This document shows positions 34,320-46,984 of a stretch of 64,000 nucleotides of DNA, piece by piece. Position 1 is the stretch's first letter. Each line of letters begins with the position of its first letter. Made by a program: the position numbers and the translations under genes. The notes beneath the pieces are model-generated. The model was not told the origin of the DNA. It was given only the letters and a program-made list of their open reading frames with translations, and searched no databases. Source of the DNA: Bettongia penicillata ogilbyi (taxonomy: Eukaryota; Chordata; Mammalia; Diprotodontia; Potoroidae); contig JAJHZJ010000419.1 in assembly GCA_023548195.1 (NCBI GenBank), positions 3,736,273 to 3,800,272 of the forward strand. Direction: 5' to 3'.

Positions 34320-34545
34320 CACAATCAATCAACAAAAAAAATGAAACTTTCTATTCTCAAGAAGCTTATATTCTAATGGAAACACAAGTGAACATACACG
34401 TGTATACTAAGTAACGATGAGGACAGTTAATATAAAATAAAGAGAAGAATGCACTAACAATCTTTAGGATCAGAGAAACCTTTATGTAGAAGGTGATACT
34501 TGAGTTATGTCTCTGGGTCAAGAATCCAAAAGAAGGCAAAAAAAC
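34320..34545 (+). repeat. Dispersed repeat, 'CAGGCACTGTGCTAAGC' family, partial
   Basis: TTCTCAAGAAGCTTATATTC, then CTAATGGAAACACAAGTGAA and TTATGTAGAAGGTGATACTT are in family order; the first bases of the family are lost. Confidence 0.55.
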
Positions 34546-34549
34546 CCTC

Positions 34550-36690
34550 TAGCAACCCATGGACTCACTGACCCTGGAGTCCCTCAGCACCGTTCGCCTA
34601 CATTCCATGCTACCAGGGCGTGATTGCAGTAGCAGACCCAAGAACATGACACAGGTTCACAACAAAACCCACCCCCATCCCCAGGCTGCAGAAGTTTGTC
34701 TGACTGCCCTTTAAGAGCAAAAAGTTTTGGGGGCTGCAGCTCCACCAGGAAGGACAACTTCATGACACTTAACACAGAGGGGAAAATGACACTGTGGGTT
34801 GAAGGGGGTGGGGGGTACAAAATTCCACTAAGTCTGATGGAAAGAGTATAGAATCCAGCTGAAGCCAATTTTGACCACCCAAAAGTCACTTGGGCCAGAG
34901 AGCTAGCCTGGTGAACTATGAATTGTCCCATGATGTAGAGGAGGCTTTGATGTTTTGGGGGACCCAGCCCCCAAGGAAGGGGAAAATATCAGAAAGGACA
35001 GGAGATATGGCCTCCAGATCCAATAAATGAGTGCAGATACCTATGAATACTACAAAACAACAAAAAGTGATCTAACACTTGATAAGACGGAGCACCCTGT
35101 GATATTTGAGAACACAGAACCACAACAAGCAGTTCCTGAATGATGTAAAATAGAAAATGGAACAGTCCAATTCAAAAACACTTTTAAAGTGATTACGAGA
35201 ATGATCAAATACAAAGGAAAGAAAATGTGAATGGTGCAAGTCTATTCTGTACCCAATAGAAAACACAGAGGGAATAAAATCGTGTTCTGGAAAGCAATGG
35301 TGCTTAGGATGACTTGCAAATTTGTGCTTAACAATATATGAAAAAAGACAGATCTTCAATAATAATAAATAATAATGAGGCATTTCAAACATTTTTAGAA
35401 AGAAAACCTTGACTGAAGAGATCATTTGCTTTTCAAATACCCCAAACAATAAACATGCAAGAGTAGTGAATGAAAGCAAGAGGCAAGTACAGCAACTACA
35501 ACCATGACTGACAGCTGAAAGCAAGAAACTTCTTTCTAACGTACACGAGGAAGCAAGGGTAAAGGTGGAAGTATCATGGAGGTAACAGTCAAATGGTATG
35601 TGGGGCCCAATATGGATAGAACCTGTTGACCTGGTGATACCTGCCTACAGGTGAATCGGTGTTTTTTTTTTTTTGTGGGACTATATTACTTGAGAGGGTA
35701 CATGAAAAGGGGAGGGGGGGACAGCAGGAACAAAGAAAGGAATGTATGATGTGCCTAGGTCAAATTGTGGACTAACAACGAAATGGATGATGAATCCTAT
35801 TGTCTCACAAAGAGAAGAATCTACTGGGGAGTGGGTGAGGCAGAGAAACAAGGATGGAAAGGGAAGTGGAAACAAAAAGAGGACCTCTTTTGGTAATGGG
35901 ATGGTGTTCCACTGAAGAATGTTCCTATGGGTAAAGAGAGATGGTTCATAAAGGGAGATGGGGACCTGGAACTGGGTATGGCCTAGGAAATTTAGACCTT
36001 GGAGTCTACTCATCCAATATCAGGAAAGGGAAAGGCTTGGAACCTGACCCCTGGAAAGATGGAAGAGGATAGACACAGGGAGAAAATTTTTAGGCTAATG
36101 GGGAAAGAATGGTAACCAGGAAGGGCCCTACCATGGAGCCTCTGACCCCAGAAATAATTAACATTGTTCTAGGAGTGACATACAATGGAAAAAGGGACTC
36201 CCTGGGGCTAGATCTATAGGGCAGTGTCAGAAAGTAACTAGAAGTAAGGGGCTATTTATTTGGAAGTATTTTTTTTTTTTTGCGTATGATTATATCAGTA
36301 ATACAAAGAAAGGGGAGACCAGATAGGGGTCATGAATCAGAGATTGAGAGTGTAGAAAAGACAGAAAAAAGAGGATATATAATGAAGAGAATGAGCAAAA
36401 CCCTTTTTTAAAAGCACAAGAATGAAATTTTTTAAATTAATGAATAGGACTTGTTGAAGGGGAGGAGTAAAAGAGAGAATATAACTGAGAAAGGGGAAAA
36501 AGAGGAGGGGAAAATTATGTAACTAGATAAAATCAGAAGAGAAAAAGGAACTAACAAGCCATCTTTCTAAGGAAAATGGGTAACAGATGAAAAGAAGAAA
36601 TCAGGAGTGAGGCTAAAAAAGCCAGTGGAAACAGAGCCACCATTAAAATAAAGTAAATGAAGAAACAGTAGTACTCTTACAGCAGAAAAA
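34550..36690 (+). mobile_element. Probable 5' part of an old retroelement
   Basis: It has a moderately GC-rich start (34560-34960), then a purine-rich, stop-filled stretch leading without a break into the L1 ORF2-like sequence at 36.7 kb. I infer it is the 5' UTR and ORF1 zone of that L1, but I could not read a convincing ORF1. A separate element is possible. Confidence 0.35.
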
Positions 36691-36699
36691 ATCATAACA

Positions 36700-39660
36700 T
36701 GAAAATCTCCAATATTAGAGGCAGAAAGAGGAAAATGTTGAATCTAACTCTGATAGATTTAAATGTGAACGGACTGTCCAACAAAAAAGAGAGTGATAGA
36801 TTAGTTAAGAAAACAAAACCTTGCAATTTATTGCTTACAAGAAACATTAAAAAACTAAGACTTAACACAAAATAAAATGGAGGAAGAGATGAAAAAAATA
36901 TATGTGTCAAGGGAATGCGAAAGAGCAGGACTCACAATCTTGCCATGTGACTATGCAAAAACAATTATTCAAATAATAAAAAGGGATAAACAAAGAAACT
37001 ATATTATGCTGAAAGGAGCCATAACAATAAACCAATATTAGTAATAAATTTATAAATTCCAAATACCTTGGCATCCAGACAGTAATACAATAGTGACAGG
37101 AGACGTCAGTATTTCTCTGTCAGTTTTGGATGGGTATAGCAGAAAGATAAACAAAAGGGAAAATATGAAAATGAATAAATTTCTGGAGAAATTAGAACTT
37201 AAAGACTTATGGCATAGTCTAAATGGGAAAGCAAAATATCAGATATATTTCTTTGTACCCCGTAGAACTTTTACAAAAACTGACCATGTCCATCCACAGA
37301 GATAGTGCAAACAAATGTAAAAAGGAAGAAATAGTAATATATCCTTTATGGACCATAATACAACAAATATAAGAATTAGTTCAGGGACCACAAACAAAAA
37401 ATATAGACCTAAATTGAAAATTAAAAATGAAATCCTAAATGATATGTGGGTCAAAAAACAAATCATGGGAATAACTGATCACTATGTAAAACAAAATAAT
37501 AATGATGAAACAACATTGCAAATTTCTGGGATAATTCCTCAAGGGAAAAATTATATTCTTCCAAACATAAATTTAACAAAATAGAAAAAAAGTAGGGGAT
37601 TAATGAAGTGAATATGCATTGAAATTAGAAAACCAACAAGTAAATAAGCCTAAAATAAACATAAAAGTAAATAGATCTGGCTATAAAGCAACCATCAAAG
37701 AAACCCCACCCCCCCATCATTCTGATGAACTCAGAAGATTTCTATCAAACTTTTAAAAAACAGTTAACACTCATACTCATATTCTCAAACACTGAAAGCA
37801 AAAGCACCCTACTGGAATCCTTTTATGAGAGAATGTAATCCTAAAACCTGAAGCAGGGAAAGAAAACTACAGGTCAATGTCATTAATGAATGTTGACTCA
37901 AAAGTTTAAAAAAAATATCCTGTCAAGCAGACTACAGTGATTATCCAAAAAAATCATTCATTATGACCAAGTAGTATTTATGCCAGGAATAAAAGATTGG
38001 TTCAACATTAGGAAAAAATCAACATAATTAATCATATTAAAAACCAGAACACTCAGACATGATCATCTCAATTGATGCAGAAAAAGTCTTTGACAAAGTG
38101 AGACATTCATTTATTCTAAAAACCCTTCCAAGCATAAGCATAAAGAAATTTTTTAACATCATAAAAAGCATTTATTTAAAACTAAAGGAAAATATCACAT
38201 GCAATGGAAATAGACTATATCCTTTTCCAATAAGAATTGGAATGAAGCAGGATGCCCACTCTCCTCACTATTGTTTGATAGAGTTCTAGAAATGCAACAG
38301 TAAGACAAGGGAAAGAAATTAAACGCATGAAGATCTGTAAAGTGGAGATAAAACCTATTCCTATTTGCTGATATAATGGTTTACTAGAAAAATACTGGGT
38401 AATTAGAAAAGATATAAATTGAAACAGTTAATAGTTTCAGCAAGGTCATAGGCCACAATTTCTCAAAAATCAAGTGCATTTCTATATAATAACAACAAAT
38501 CACAAGGAACTATTATAGGAAGTGAAATTCCATTCCAAATAACTACAAAATGCATAAAATATCTGGAGAATGACCTACCAAAGCACACAAAAAAAGTTTA
38601 TAGACTCAGTTACAAAGCATTCTTTAATGAAATAAAGAACAACTTTAACTATCTGGAGGAATATTCAATTCTCATGGCTAGACTGTGCCAATGTAACAAA
38701 AATGACAATACTACCAAATTTAATGTACATTTTTAATGCTATGCCAATCAAATTACCAAAGGGATACTTTATAAAATTTGTTACAAAATTTGGAAAAACA
38801 AAGGATTTAGAATAAAAAGGAAAATTATGAAAAGTAGGGATGAAGGGGGAAGAACACTTCTAGACTTCAAACTAAATTATAAACCAACAGTCATTAAAAC
38901 TATTTGGTGCTGGTTAAAGAATAAAGATGCATCAATGGAGCAGAATAGACAAGAGAGATTCAGAAACAGTAGACCTCAAGAGCCCAGTGTATGATAAAGT
39001 GGAAAACACTCTTTGATAAAAACTGCTGGGAAAACTAGAAAGTACTCTGGCAGAAAGTAGGCTTGGACCAGTACCTTACAGCGTATCCCATATTGCATTC
39101 TAAAAGGATGTATTACCTTAATATTAAAGATCACACTATAAAAAATCAGAAATGAAGCAGATCATATACCTCTCACAGATATAGATAAGAAATGCATTCT
39201 TAACCAAACAATTACAAAAGAGAAAAGAGTTAATTTTAATTACTCAAAACTGAAAAGCTTTTGTATAGATAAAATTAATGAACAAAAAGGGAAGTAGGTG
39301 AGAAAAAAATCTTTGTATCATATTCCTTTGATAACAATTTAGTATTTAAGATATGTAAATAATAAATACATGTAAGCCTAATAGTCATTCCTCCAATAGA
39401 TAAGGGGTCAAAAGATTTAAAAATAAACACAAACCAGTTCTCAAAAGAAGTGCAAAATATTCACAAGAAAAAATTCAAATCGCTAACAAGAAAAATGCAA
39501 ATCAAAATAACTCAGAAGTTTCACCTCTTACCCTGCAAATTGGCAGAAGTGGCAATACTCAGTGTGAGAGGGGTTGTGGAATGATAGACACACCAGTACA
39601 TTGTCCCTATATGTGGTACTTGCAAATACTGGATTCAGCTGTTCTTTGCTCTGATGGATG
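36700..39660 (+). mobile_element. Old L1 ORF2 (endonuclease-RT-C-terminal region), decayed
   Basis: The reverse-transcriptase motif IISIDAEKVFDKVRHSF is readable at 38060-38110 (L1 pattern 'IISIDAEKAFDKIqHpF'). A decayed fingers-palm segment KQDAHSPHYCLIEF follows at 38245-38288, in place of the usual KQGCPLSP. The catalytic YADD region at about 38355-38385 survives only as TTTGCTGATATAATG with a shifted frame. Further on, GGTGCTGGTTAAAGAATAAA (38907), AAAACTGCTGGGAAAACTAG (39019) and CAATAGATAAGGGGTCAAAA (39395) are in the order of the L1 C-terminal region. It has many frameshifts. Confidence 0.8.
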
Positions 39661-42415
39661 CCTTTAGATAATCTTCTATTTCTAGAGTTACTGATGAAGA
39701 CTTTCACTCAAGCCTTACTTATGTGACTCACTCTAAAATAAAGTAACCCTAGGTTCTTGAAGTCTTGTCATACTGAAGAAACTCAAATACAAGCCCTTCT
39801 GGATTATGTCTGTCATCTAAGAGCCTATCTAAAATTCATAACCCATCACTAAATGATTAGCAACAAGGTGATTTTTTTATACCATGGCACCTTAGAAGAG
39901 TATCTAGGTCATGATCTTTATCAGTGGGGGTGACCATACCAATGAGATCACAAATCTTTTGATATATTAATAATCTTTTCCAACTTGACCTTGAATAATC
40001 AGATTTTATGCAAGAATTTGAGTTGTTACTGAATTTCAGACAGATACCACTGACATTAGGAAGAACAGAGGTTAAGCAGCTGTACTTATTAATTTGCATC
40101 AAGCATAATAAGTTATTGAAAATAAGCCCATTTGGAGTGATTTATGTGATTATAGAAAAGAGTGGCCTTGATGATATAAAACCTAAGCAAAAGATCACAC
40201 ATGTTCTTGCCCAGTGTGTCCCAAACATCTAATAAACTATGGTAACTTGCACAACACAAGGCTAGGACCCATATTTCTGACTTCTAATCTTGTGTAAAGG
40301 TAGGAGAAGAGGTTGAGGATATCAAACACTGAATTTACAATCAGAGGAGCTGGATTCAAATTCTTCTGTTGCTTAATACCTGCATAACTTTCAATGAATC
40401 CTTAACTTTCATGGACTTTAGTCTCCTCTATGAGGGAGTTTGACCAGATGCTCTCAAACTCCTTTCCAATTCTAAATCCTATAGACTCTCAAAGCTCTTT
40501 CTAGTTCTACAACCTATGATTTCTTTAGACATTCCAGCCTTAATCTTGAAACATGAATACCCAGCAATGAAAATTTGCAAAACATTTACCAAACAAAACA
40601 CATTACAGAGAGAAAAGTCTACTTTGTATCATAAGAATGTTTGCGGATATCTGTGTAGATCTAATTTAAGCAATGTACTATTTTCCCAGCTTGTTCATAA
40701 AAGAGAAGAAAATGTTACCAAAAAAAAGTTACAGAGAAAGACAGTTCTTCTAAACTTTTCTGTTTGGCTTAAAAGTTACATAGTGATGATATTCAAGGTT
40801 AATTCTCCTAAAGAAGCAGGGATATTTATACCTTTTAGGAAATTTGCAATATTGTGCTTTGAGAAGATTTTTTTTTTCTTTAAGACATGCCTTTTGGAAA
40901 TGAGCTACTGTGAAGGAATTTGTAAATAATTATGACATAAATATCTAGATGAATCTTTTCCCCTCTACAATAAAGTTCCTTTGTATTCAATCCCATGTTT
41001 AGATACATCCCAAAAACTTCAGAAGAACTTGATGTCCTCAGACTTCTATCCTTTGTTCATTTAGTGATAGATCTCATAATACCAGATAATGTTGGAATGT
41101 CACATACACTGATGACCAAATGGTATGCATTTCTAGGGAGAAAGAAAGATACAACCTAAATCTGACTTCTACTACATACTCCTATAATTAAGGTGGGGAC
41201 AAAAGATATCTAACATTACTATAAGATTATGAAGTACTAGTCAAGAAACTGAAGAACTTAAGAGGGTAAAAAGTGGTGTCTTCATAATTACTACTGGTTA
41301 CTTGAAGACTGAAAGACTTCAAAGATAAAGACTAAATTGGGAAGTGACCAGGTCATAAAGAAGGCAATGTCTTAAACTGGATTTGAGTTTTTGGACTACA
41401 GATTAAAATAGGAATAATGTGCTTGTGGCCATTACCACTTTACCTAATGGTAAAGTTACATGTCTGAGGTCTCATGATAAGATGAAGAAACCTGTGAAAT
41501 GAAGAGACAGAAGAAAGAGGAAGTATGAGTAATCTGCCAAATCAAATACCATAAAGAGTATGACTATAAGAAAAGGTAAGATGACGAGGAGAGAAGACGA
41601 ATGAATATTCAAAAGAAGACAAATCTAAGAGTCTTTTTCAAACATGCAGATGATAGACAAGAAACATCTTAAGCTGTCACTATTGCCAAGAAATCCCATT
41701 TTTCCTCACTAGAAAGTTGGATTCCAGGTCATATTGCTCAGAAAATGCCTCTTCCTCCATCCAGGAAACTGAATGTTTTTAAACCTAGACTTAGATACAT
41801 CCTAAAGAATCCAGAATAATTTGATGTCTTTGAAATGCTAACCTTTGTGATCTTACCATATCAAATCTCATTCAGTGTCACATGTAGTGGCATTAACTTT
41901 TATCTCTCAGAAGAATCCCCATTCCACAGATGCCATGTGCTTGAGAAGTTACATACAACACTGCCTATTAAAGACTGAGCCTATGAACTTGGGATCCAGA
42001 AACTCTCCTCTCAGGCATGCTCTTTCTTTCCCATATGTCACCGCCCCGAACAAGGCATAAATACCTCCTGGAAAGTGGGTGGAGACATTTCCTTCTCCCT
42101 TTCAGGCTTCCTAATGGTCAGAGAGTCCTAATCTTCTTTAAGGTTTTAAAACTAATGTTGCAGAAATCATAAGCATAACCTTGACCAAAATAAATATTTG
42201 ACTACTGACCAGCCAAAGGACTTAGCGAGGCTTTTCCTTGCAAAACAGACAGTATGTCACTGAGTGACTATTAGACACCTTTCCAGGTTAAAAATGCTTG
42301 GGCTCCAGAGGCACATCCTTCAGGAACCTGATGTCATCCTGTCAAGGGATTAATAAAATGAGATTATCTCCAAAGTGAGTTATTTTCACAATAAGAAAAA
42401 TAAACACAGTTGTGT
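39660..42415. other. Unassigned intergenic DNA with possible LTR-like repeats
   Basis: No recognised gene. A SINE fragment is at 40325-40520. Two similar stretches of about 100 bp begin GATACATCC at 41004 and 41793 and both end TGTCACAT; they could be fossil LTR pieces. A TATA-like GCATAAATACCTCC is at 42054. Confidence 0.4.
40325..40520 (+). mobile_element. MIR-like SINE fragment
   Basis: GGAGCTGGATTCAAATTCTT, then TTTGACCAGATGCTCTCAAA and CTCTTTCTAGTTCTACAACC parallel the 3' body of a common marsupial SINE. Confidence 0.55.
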
Positions 42416-42496
42416 TCAACAACTACCTCTAATACATACTGGTTGTGTTACCCTGGGCAAGTACAAGCACTTAATACCCTAAACAACTGGTGACAG

Positions 42497-42560
42497 TCAA
42501 TCAACTAGCATTTATTAAACTCCTACTATGTACCAGGCACTATGCTAAGCACTGATGACA
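42497..42560 (+). repeat. Dispersed repeat, 'CAGGCACTGTGCTAAGC' family, 5' end only
   Basis: CAACTAGCATTTATTAAACT, then CTACTATGTACCAGGCACTA and TGCTAAGCACTGATGA. It stops after about 60 bp. Confidence 0.7.
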
Positions 42561-43004
42561 TTGACCCTTTTGGAAGTCTGATCTTTGGTAATCTGGTGAA
42601 TTCTACAGACCTCTTCTTAAAGTATTTTTAATGCATAAAGTAAAATATATTTGGTCAAAAAGGAACCAATTATACTGAAATAAAGTTTTGTATATAAAAC
42701 CAGTGCTCAGAGTTTAAGACCCTCTACTTGCACTAACACTAAATGTTTCAGAGCAGACCCAGACCTTACTTAGAAGAGGGAGCTTCTTTATCTGATCTCT
42801 CCTCACCATTGCCATCCCAAAATCCTTTACAGCCCTAAACTTCTCTGTGTTCACTCTATTCACCATATGTAGCAATAGAATCAATGGAATTTATCTCATA
42901 TCCCAGGATGAATGGCCTGTTCCTGGAAAGTTAGCTGGAACATTCTGCTACATGCGAGAGCCTCCCTATTATTACATATCAATTATAGCATGATCAAACT
43001 AATC

Positions 43005-43400
43005 CATCAGCCAACAAACACTGTTTGAAAGTCTGTTCAGTGGCGGGTACTGTGTTAAGTCTTAGACAAACAAACAGAAAGAATCAAACAACCATTAAAA
43101 TCACAGAAGTCACATTCTGCTGGGGAGAGAAATGGGGGAAGGGGCAGACAAATATGTAAATATGAACAGAACAGATACCAAGAAATAAAGGAGGTTGAGA
43201 GAGAAGGGGTTATTTTTGGGAAAAGGGATCAGGAAATGTTTCACATACAAAGTGATGCTTGAACAGAGGGTGAGGCGGGTATGCATTCTAAGCACATAGG
43301 AGGTGGAAAGCAAACTTGAGGAATAAAGAGGGGCCAGTTTGAGCCAGTAGGAGAGTGTGGGTTTGGTGAAAATCCATCTTTACCATCACACAACTGAATG
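43005..43400 (+). repeat. Dispersed repeat, 'CAGGCACTGTGCTAAGC' family
   Basis: CCAACAAACACTGTTTGAAA, GGGTACTGTGTTAAGTCTTA, ACAAATATGTAAATATGAAC, AAGTGATGCTTGAACAGAGG and AGTTTGAGCCAGTAGGAGAG are in family order. Confidence 0.6.
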
Positions 43401-43661
43401 AAAGATGAAATGAATAGGAAGCTTCCATTAAGCTTTTATGCTCATTGTTGATTGAGAATATTTGATTGTATAGAACAAACTCAATATTCTCTTACATACA
43501 AGAAAGTAAAATATATAGATACAGATGTCAAAATCACTTAATATTCCTTAAAAGATGTAAAAACAAAGCTAATTTTCTTCAAAGACCATCTAATCATGAG
43601 AATCAGATGTTTCTCACTATGAAGGAGGTCTAGCAGGGACCAGGTGGAAGGGCATTGCCAC

Positions 43662-44470
43662 GGTGGAGTCAAGATGGTGGAAGAAAGCCATCATTGTGCC
43701 AAGCTATCCAATAACCCCTCCCACACAAAACAAACAAAGAAACCAACCTTTAAAAAATGGTCAAACCAAATTCTGAGTGAGAAGGTCAATTAAAAGCCAT
43801 GATGAGTTATTTTTCCAGGTGAGGAAAGCTTAGGAAGACAGAAAGACAGATACTGGGCAAAGGTTGGTCACAAGTACACTCACCAGCAGTCTAGACAGTA
43901 GTGGTATTAAGGGGAGTGACAACATGAGATGGTAGTGGTGGCATCAGGAGCAGAGAGAAGCCCAATACCTAGAGATAGTAAGGGGACTGTGGTCAGAATG
44001 GGATCCCAGGGGGCCCTAGTATTAGCACCTGCTACCTAATATATCTGTCACCCATTATCTAGTTCTTGGTTACAGTTCCAAAGAGAAGAGAGAAGTAGCT
44101 GCAGACTCTGGAAGTAGCAGCCCTGGGTGGGTAAAAGACAAAGTGCAGACCAACCAGAGTGCAGACCTCTCCCCGGATTTTATCACGCTAGAAATAAGGA
44201 CAACTCAAAGCTCTCCACCGAGTTGTGAAAGTACAAAGAGACACAGAAGATAGAAGCTCAGGCCGGACACTCCCACTCCCACCCGCAGAGGTGGTCTTGT
44301 GTTTCCCCAAAGTTTCCAATCCAGGGGGTTCCCAATGACTACACTATCTTATATCCACATACACACTCTTCTATCTTTCACAGAACATGGAAATCAACAG
44401 GGGCCAGAGAACTACATGATACAAGTAGCAGAAATGGAAAAGATAATGCAGTGAAGAGGACAGAAAATAG
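43662..44470 (+). mobile_element. L1 5' UTR fragment
   Basis: Starts GGTGGAGTCAAGATGGTGGA, the L1 5'-end signature with CAAGATGG at 43670-43677. About 800 bp of comparatively GC-rich sequence follow, of the L1 5' UTR kind (…GTAGCTGCAGACTCTGGAAG at 44097). No ORF1 follows, so the element is cut at its 3' side by later loss. Confidence 0.65.
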
Positions 44471-45145
44471 AGTAATATGACATATTCTTGAATGGAAAAG
44501 CAAGTGGACTTAACATGAAAGAGAATCCACACAGAACTGAATGGGAAATGGAGAGTGCATATTTACAAGGAATGTGCTTGCACTGAAGTGTATGTCTAAG
44601 GTTTCAGATTTGTAGCTCTATGTGGATAAGGGTAGTGACTGGTTTATGTAATTCCATGGAGCTAATTAAATTTGGCTGGATGAAATAGTTTTGTTAACCT
44701 ATTTACCCTCTTGTGTTATCACATCTGTTATTGTCACTTTGAGCACATTTAGGGAACTATACTAGTCTTCTGTAGTTGGCAACATCTGCCAATAGTGTCA
44801 CTTGACTCCAAAGGCAATAACCAACAGAAACATATTGCCTGCTTGATTATTTGGGAATAGAATTTTTACTCTTTACCTTGATGTATGTCTGTTAGTATTG
44901 CTTTTTAAATGATGGAAAAACCCCAGGGTAACATTATGTTCAGTAGAACAGATCATATTGTACTGTTATAAAAATTCAGTGTTAAAAAGTTGTATAAGAC
45001 TGGATGGTTCATGGAATTAATGATGGAAAGTAAATGTATTACACAGAGCATTGGGCCACAAATGAAGAATTCAAGCTCAGTACTGGTCTCTTTTCTGACT
45101 CTTTAACAATCTTATGACCAATCACGAAGTAAGTACCAGTGTTGA
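44470..45145. other. Intergenic, nothing recognised
   Basis: AT-rich DNA without a readable ORF or known repeat. Confidence 0.5.
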
Positions 45146-45148
45146 CAG

Positions 45149-45362
45149 GAAGGAAGGAAGGAAGGAAGGAAGAAGGAAAGGAAGGAAGAAGGAAAGGAAG
45201 AAAGTGAAAGAAAGACAGAAAGGAAGGAAGGAAGAAGAAAAGAAAGAAAAAGAAAGAAAGAAAAAAACAATGAACAAAAGAAGGGAAGAAGGAAGGGAGA
45301 AGAGAAGGAAGAAAGAAGGAAAGAAAGAAAGACAAAGAAAGAAAGAAAAAAGGAAGGAAGAA
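45149..45362 (+). repeat. Long polypurine (GGAA/GAAA)n tract
   Basis: About 214 bp that are almost purely A and G on the plus strand, built from GGAA, GAAA and GAAG units with only a few pyrimidines. Lys/Arg/Glu-rich and Phe/Ser/Leu-rich frames across it are repeat artefacts. Confidence 0.97.
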
Positions 45363-45519
45363 ATCTACCCAGTAAAGCCCAAATTAATTGGGCATCCTCA
45401 GGCCTTCCAAACTTACCTTTCTTTGGAGAGGAGAAGGAAGGGGGGGGCAAGGACAGAAGGGAGAGGATGAGCTGAGTTACCCAGATAGTTGGGTCCCCTT
45501 TCAGGCAGCTCAGTCTACT

Positions 45520-45690
45520 CACAGGTTGTGTTTATCCTTTGTTTTCAAAGAAGACCATGACATCAGAGAAATGATGACATGACTTGCACTTGACTTTGAT
45601 TTGACTGAGGGAGGACTGTGCAAGGTCACCAGCCTCACTTTCTCCTCCTGAGCCATCTGGATCCATTGACCAGATATTCATCCTGGTGAT
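45520..45690 (+). mobile_element. Dispersed SINE-like repeat, copy 2
   Basis: GTTTTCAAAGAAGACCATGA, AGAAATGATGACATGACTTG, GGTCACCAGCCTCACTTTCT and GCCATCTGGATCCATTGACC parallel 21345-21485. Confidence 0.82.
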
Positions 45691-45949
45691 AGGTATTTAC
45701 TTCCCCACAGAACTCAACTACTGGCCTGAGGAGTTGCTGCCTTTTTTGTGTCTCACAAAGAACTATAATGTGCAAGTGTGTGACTGCCTTTTTAACCACT
45801 AGCTTTGCATAGTGGAGAGTTTCTGGAATATATTTTGCATTCTGTTCAAACTTAAAAACCACAACATTAGCATGAAGAAATTATGACTAGATAAAACTTA
45901 GCAATTAAGTACACCATAATCACTTGGTCTCATTACACACTGTAATTGC

Positions 45950-46740
45950 ATATTCTAAACCCTTGATATTTTCCAACCTACTGAATCTTAGTTTTGGAAG
46001 GGATTACAAAAGTCATTTAGCACAACCAGTACTCAACCAAGAATTCCTTCTACAGTCACTCCATCCAGTGATTATCTCTCATTGTTCAACACTCCCAGAT
46101 GAGGAACATGGTCTCTCTCAAGACACATTATTCTATTTTGGGGTAGCTCTAATTGTTAGTAATGTTTTCCCTTAGGTTAAGCCTAAATGTCCTAAGCTTA
46201 TTGATTCCCAGGTTTTAAAGTACTTGAAGACATCAATGATGATTCCCTCAGTCTTCTTTCCTCCAGGCTAAAACATCCCCCTGATTCTCTAAGGACAGGA
46301 GGTTGAGGAGATTGCCCATCCTGGTTACTCTCCCTTTAATGTTGTTATTTGTAGCCTTCCCAAAATGTGATGCTCAAAACTGAACAAAATGCTCTAGATG
46401 TGGGCTAACCAGGGCACAATATACTGGAACAAGTATCTTATACCTTCATTCTCAAACATTATTTTTCTCTAAATTTAGCTAAGTTACATCAGTTTCTTTG
46501 GCTACCATATCACACAGCTGACTAATTGTATTTACAGCCCACTAAAATCTCGAGATCATTATTACCTTCTGTCTTATCTGTCCTCCTACATCTTGTACCT
46601 GTGAAGTAGCTTTTAAAGAGTAATATACTAAAATGCTATTATACTTTATTTTTAAAGATTCTACCCCACATTCTAACATGGCAAGAACTTCCTGAAAATG
46701 TTAGTGATCCCCATCTTAAGGCATCTCTTGTCATTCATCT
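45950..46740 (-). mobile_element. CR1/L3-type LINE fragment, antisense
   Basis: TCTTTCCTCCAGGCTAAAAC, then CATCCTGGTTACTCTCCCTT, ATGTGATGCTCAAAACTGAA, GGCTAACCAGGGCACAATAT and CTACCATATCACACAGCTGA are the antisense order of the CR1/L3 3' region. It is about 790 bp, the best-preserved CR1/L3 piece here. Confidence 0.8.
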
Positions 46741-46984
46741 TTTAACCCCCAACTAAGGTAAGTCTATTTCAAAATAGCTTCTAACTCCAATTTTTCTTTG
46801 TCAGTAGCTATACTCATTTTCATATGGTCTAAAATAAATCTCGAGTCTTTTTCCACACCTGTATTCCATTTTCTCTTTCTCATATGTGTTTTAAGATCAA
46901 CTACACCCTTCACAGAACTATTCTTATTCCTAAACCAGTCACCTGATATGTCCCCAAAATGTTCTATAGACACTTTAAGATTCA

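Noticed and set aside
35072..35524. 150-codon open frame on the minus strand
   Set aside because: It runs antisense to an apparent plus-strand retroelement region and resembles no protein family I recognise.
40516..40929. 137-codon open frame
   Set aside because: No recognisable domain, low-complexity AT-rich composition, and no splice or promoter context. Likely chance.
45039..45522. Lys/Arg/Glu-rich and Phe/Ser/Leu-rich open frames on both strands
   Set aside because: Artefacts of the polypurine tract, which has few stop codons in any frame.
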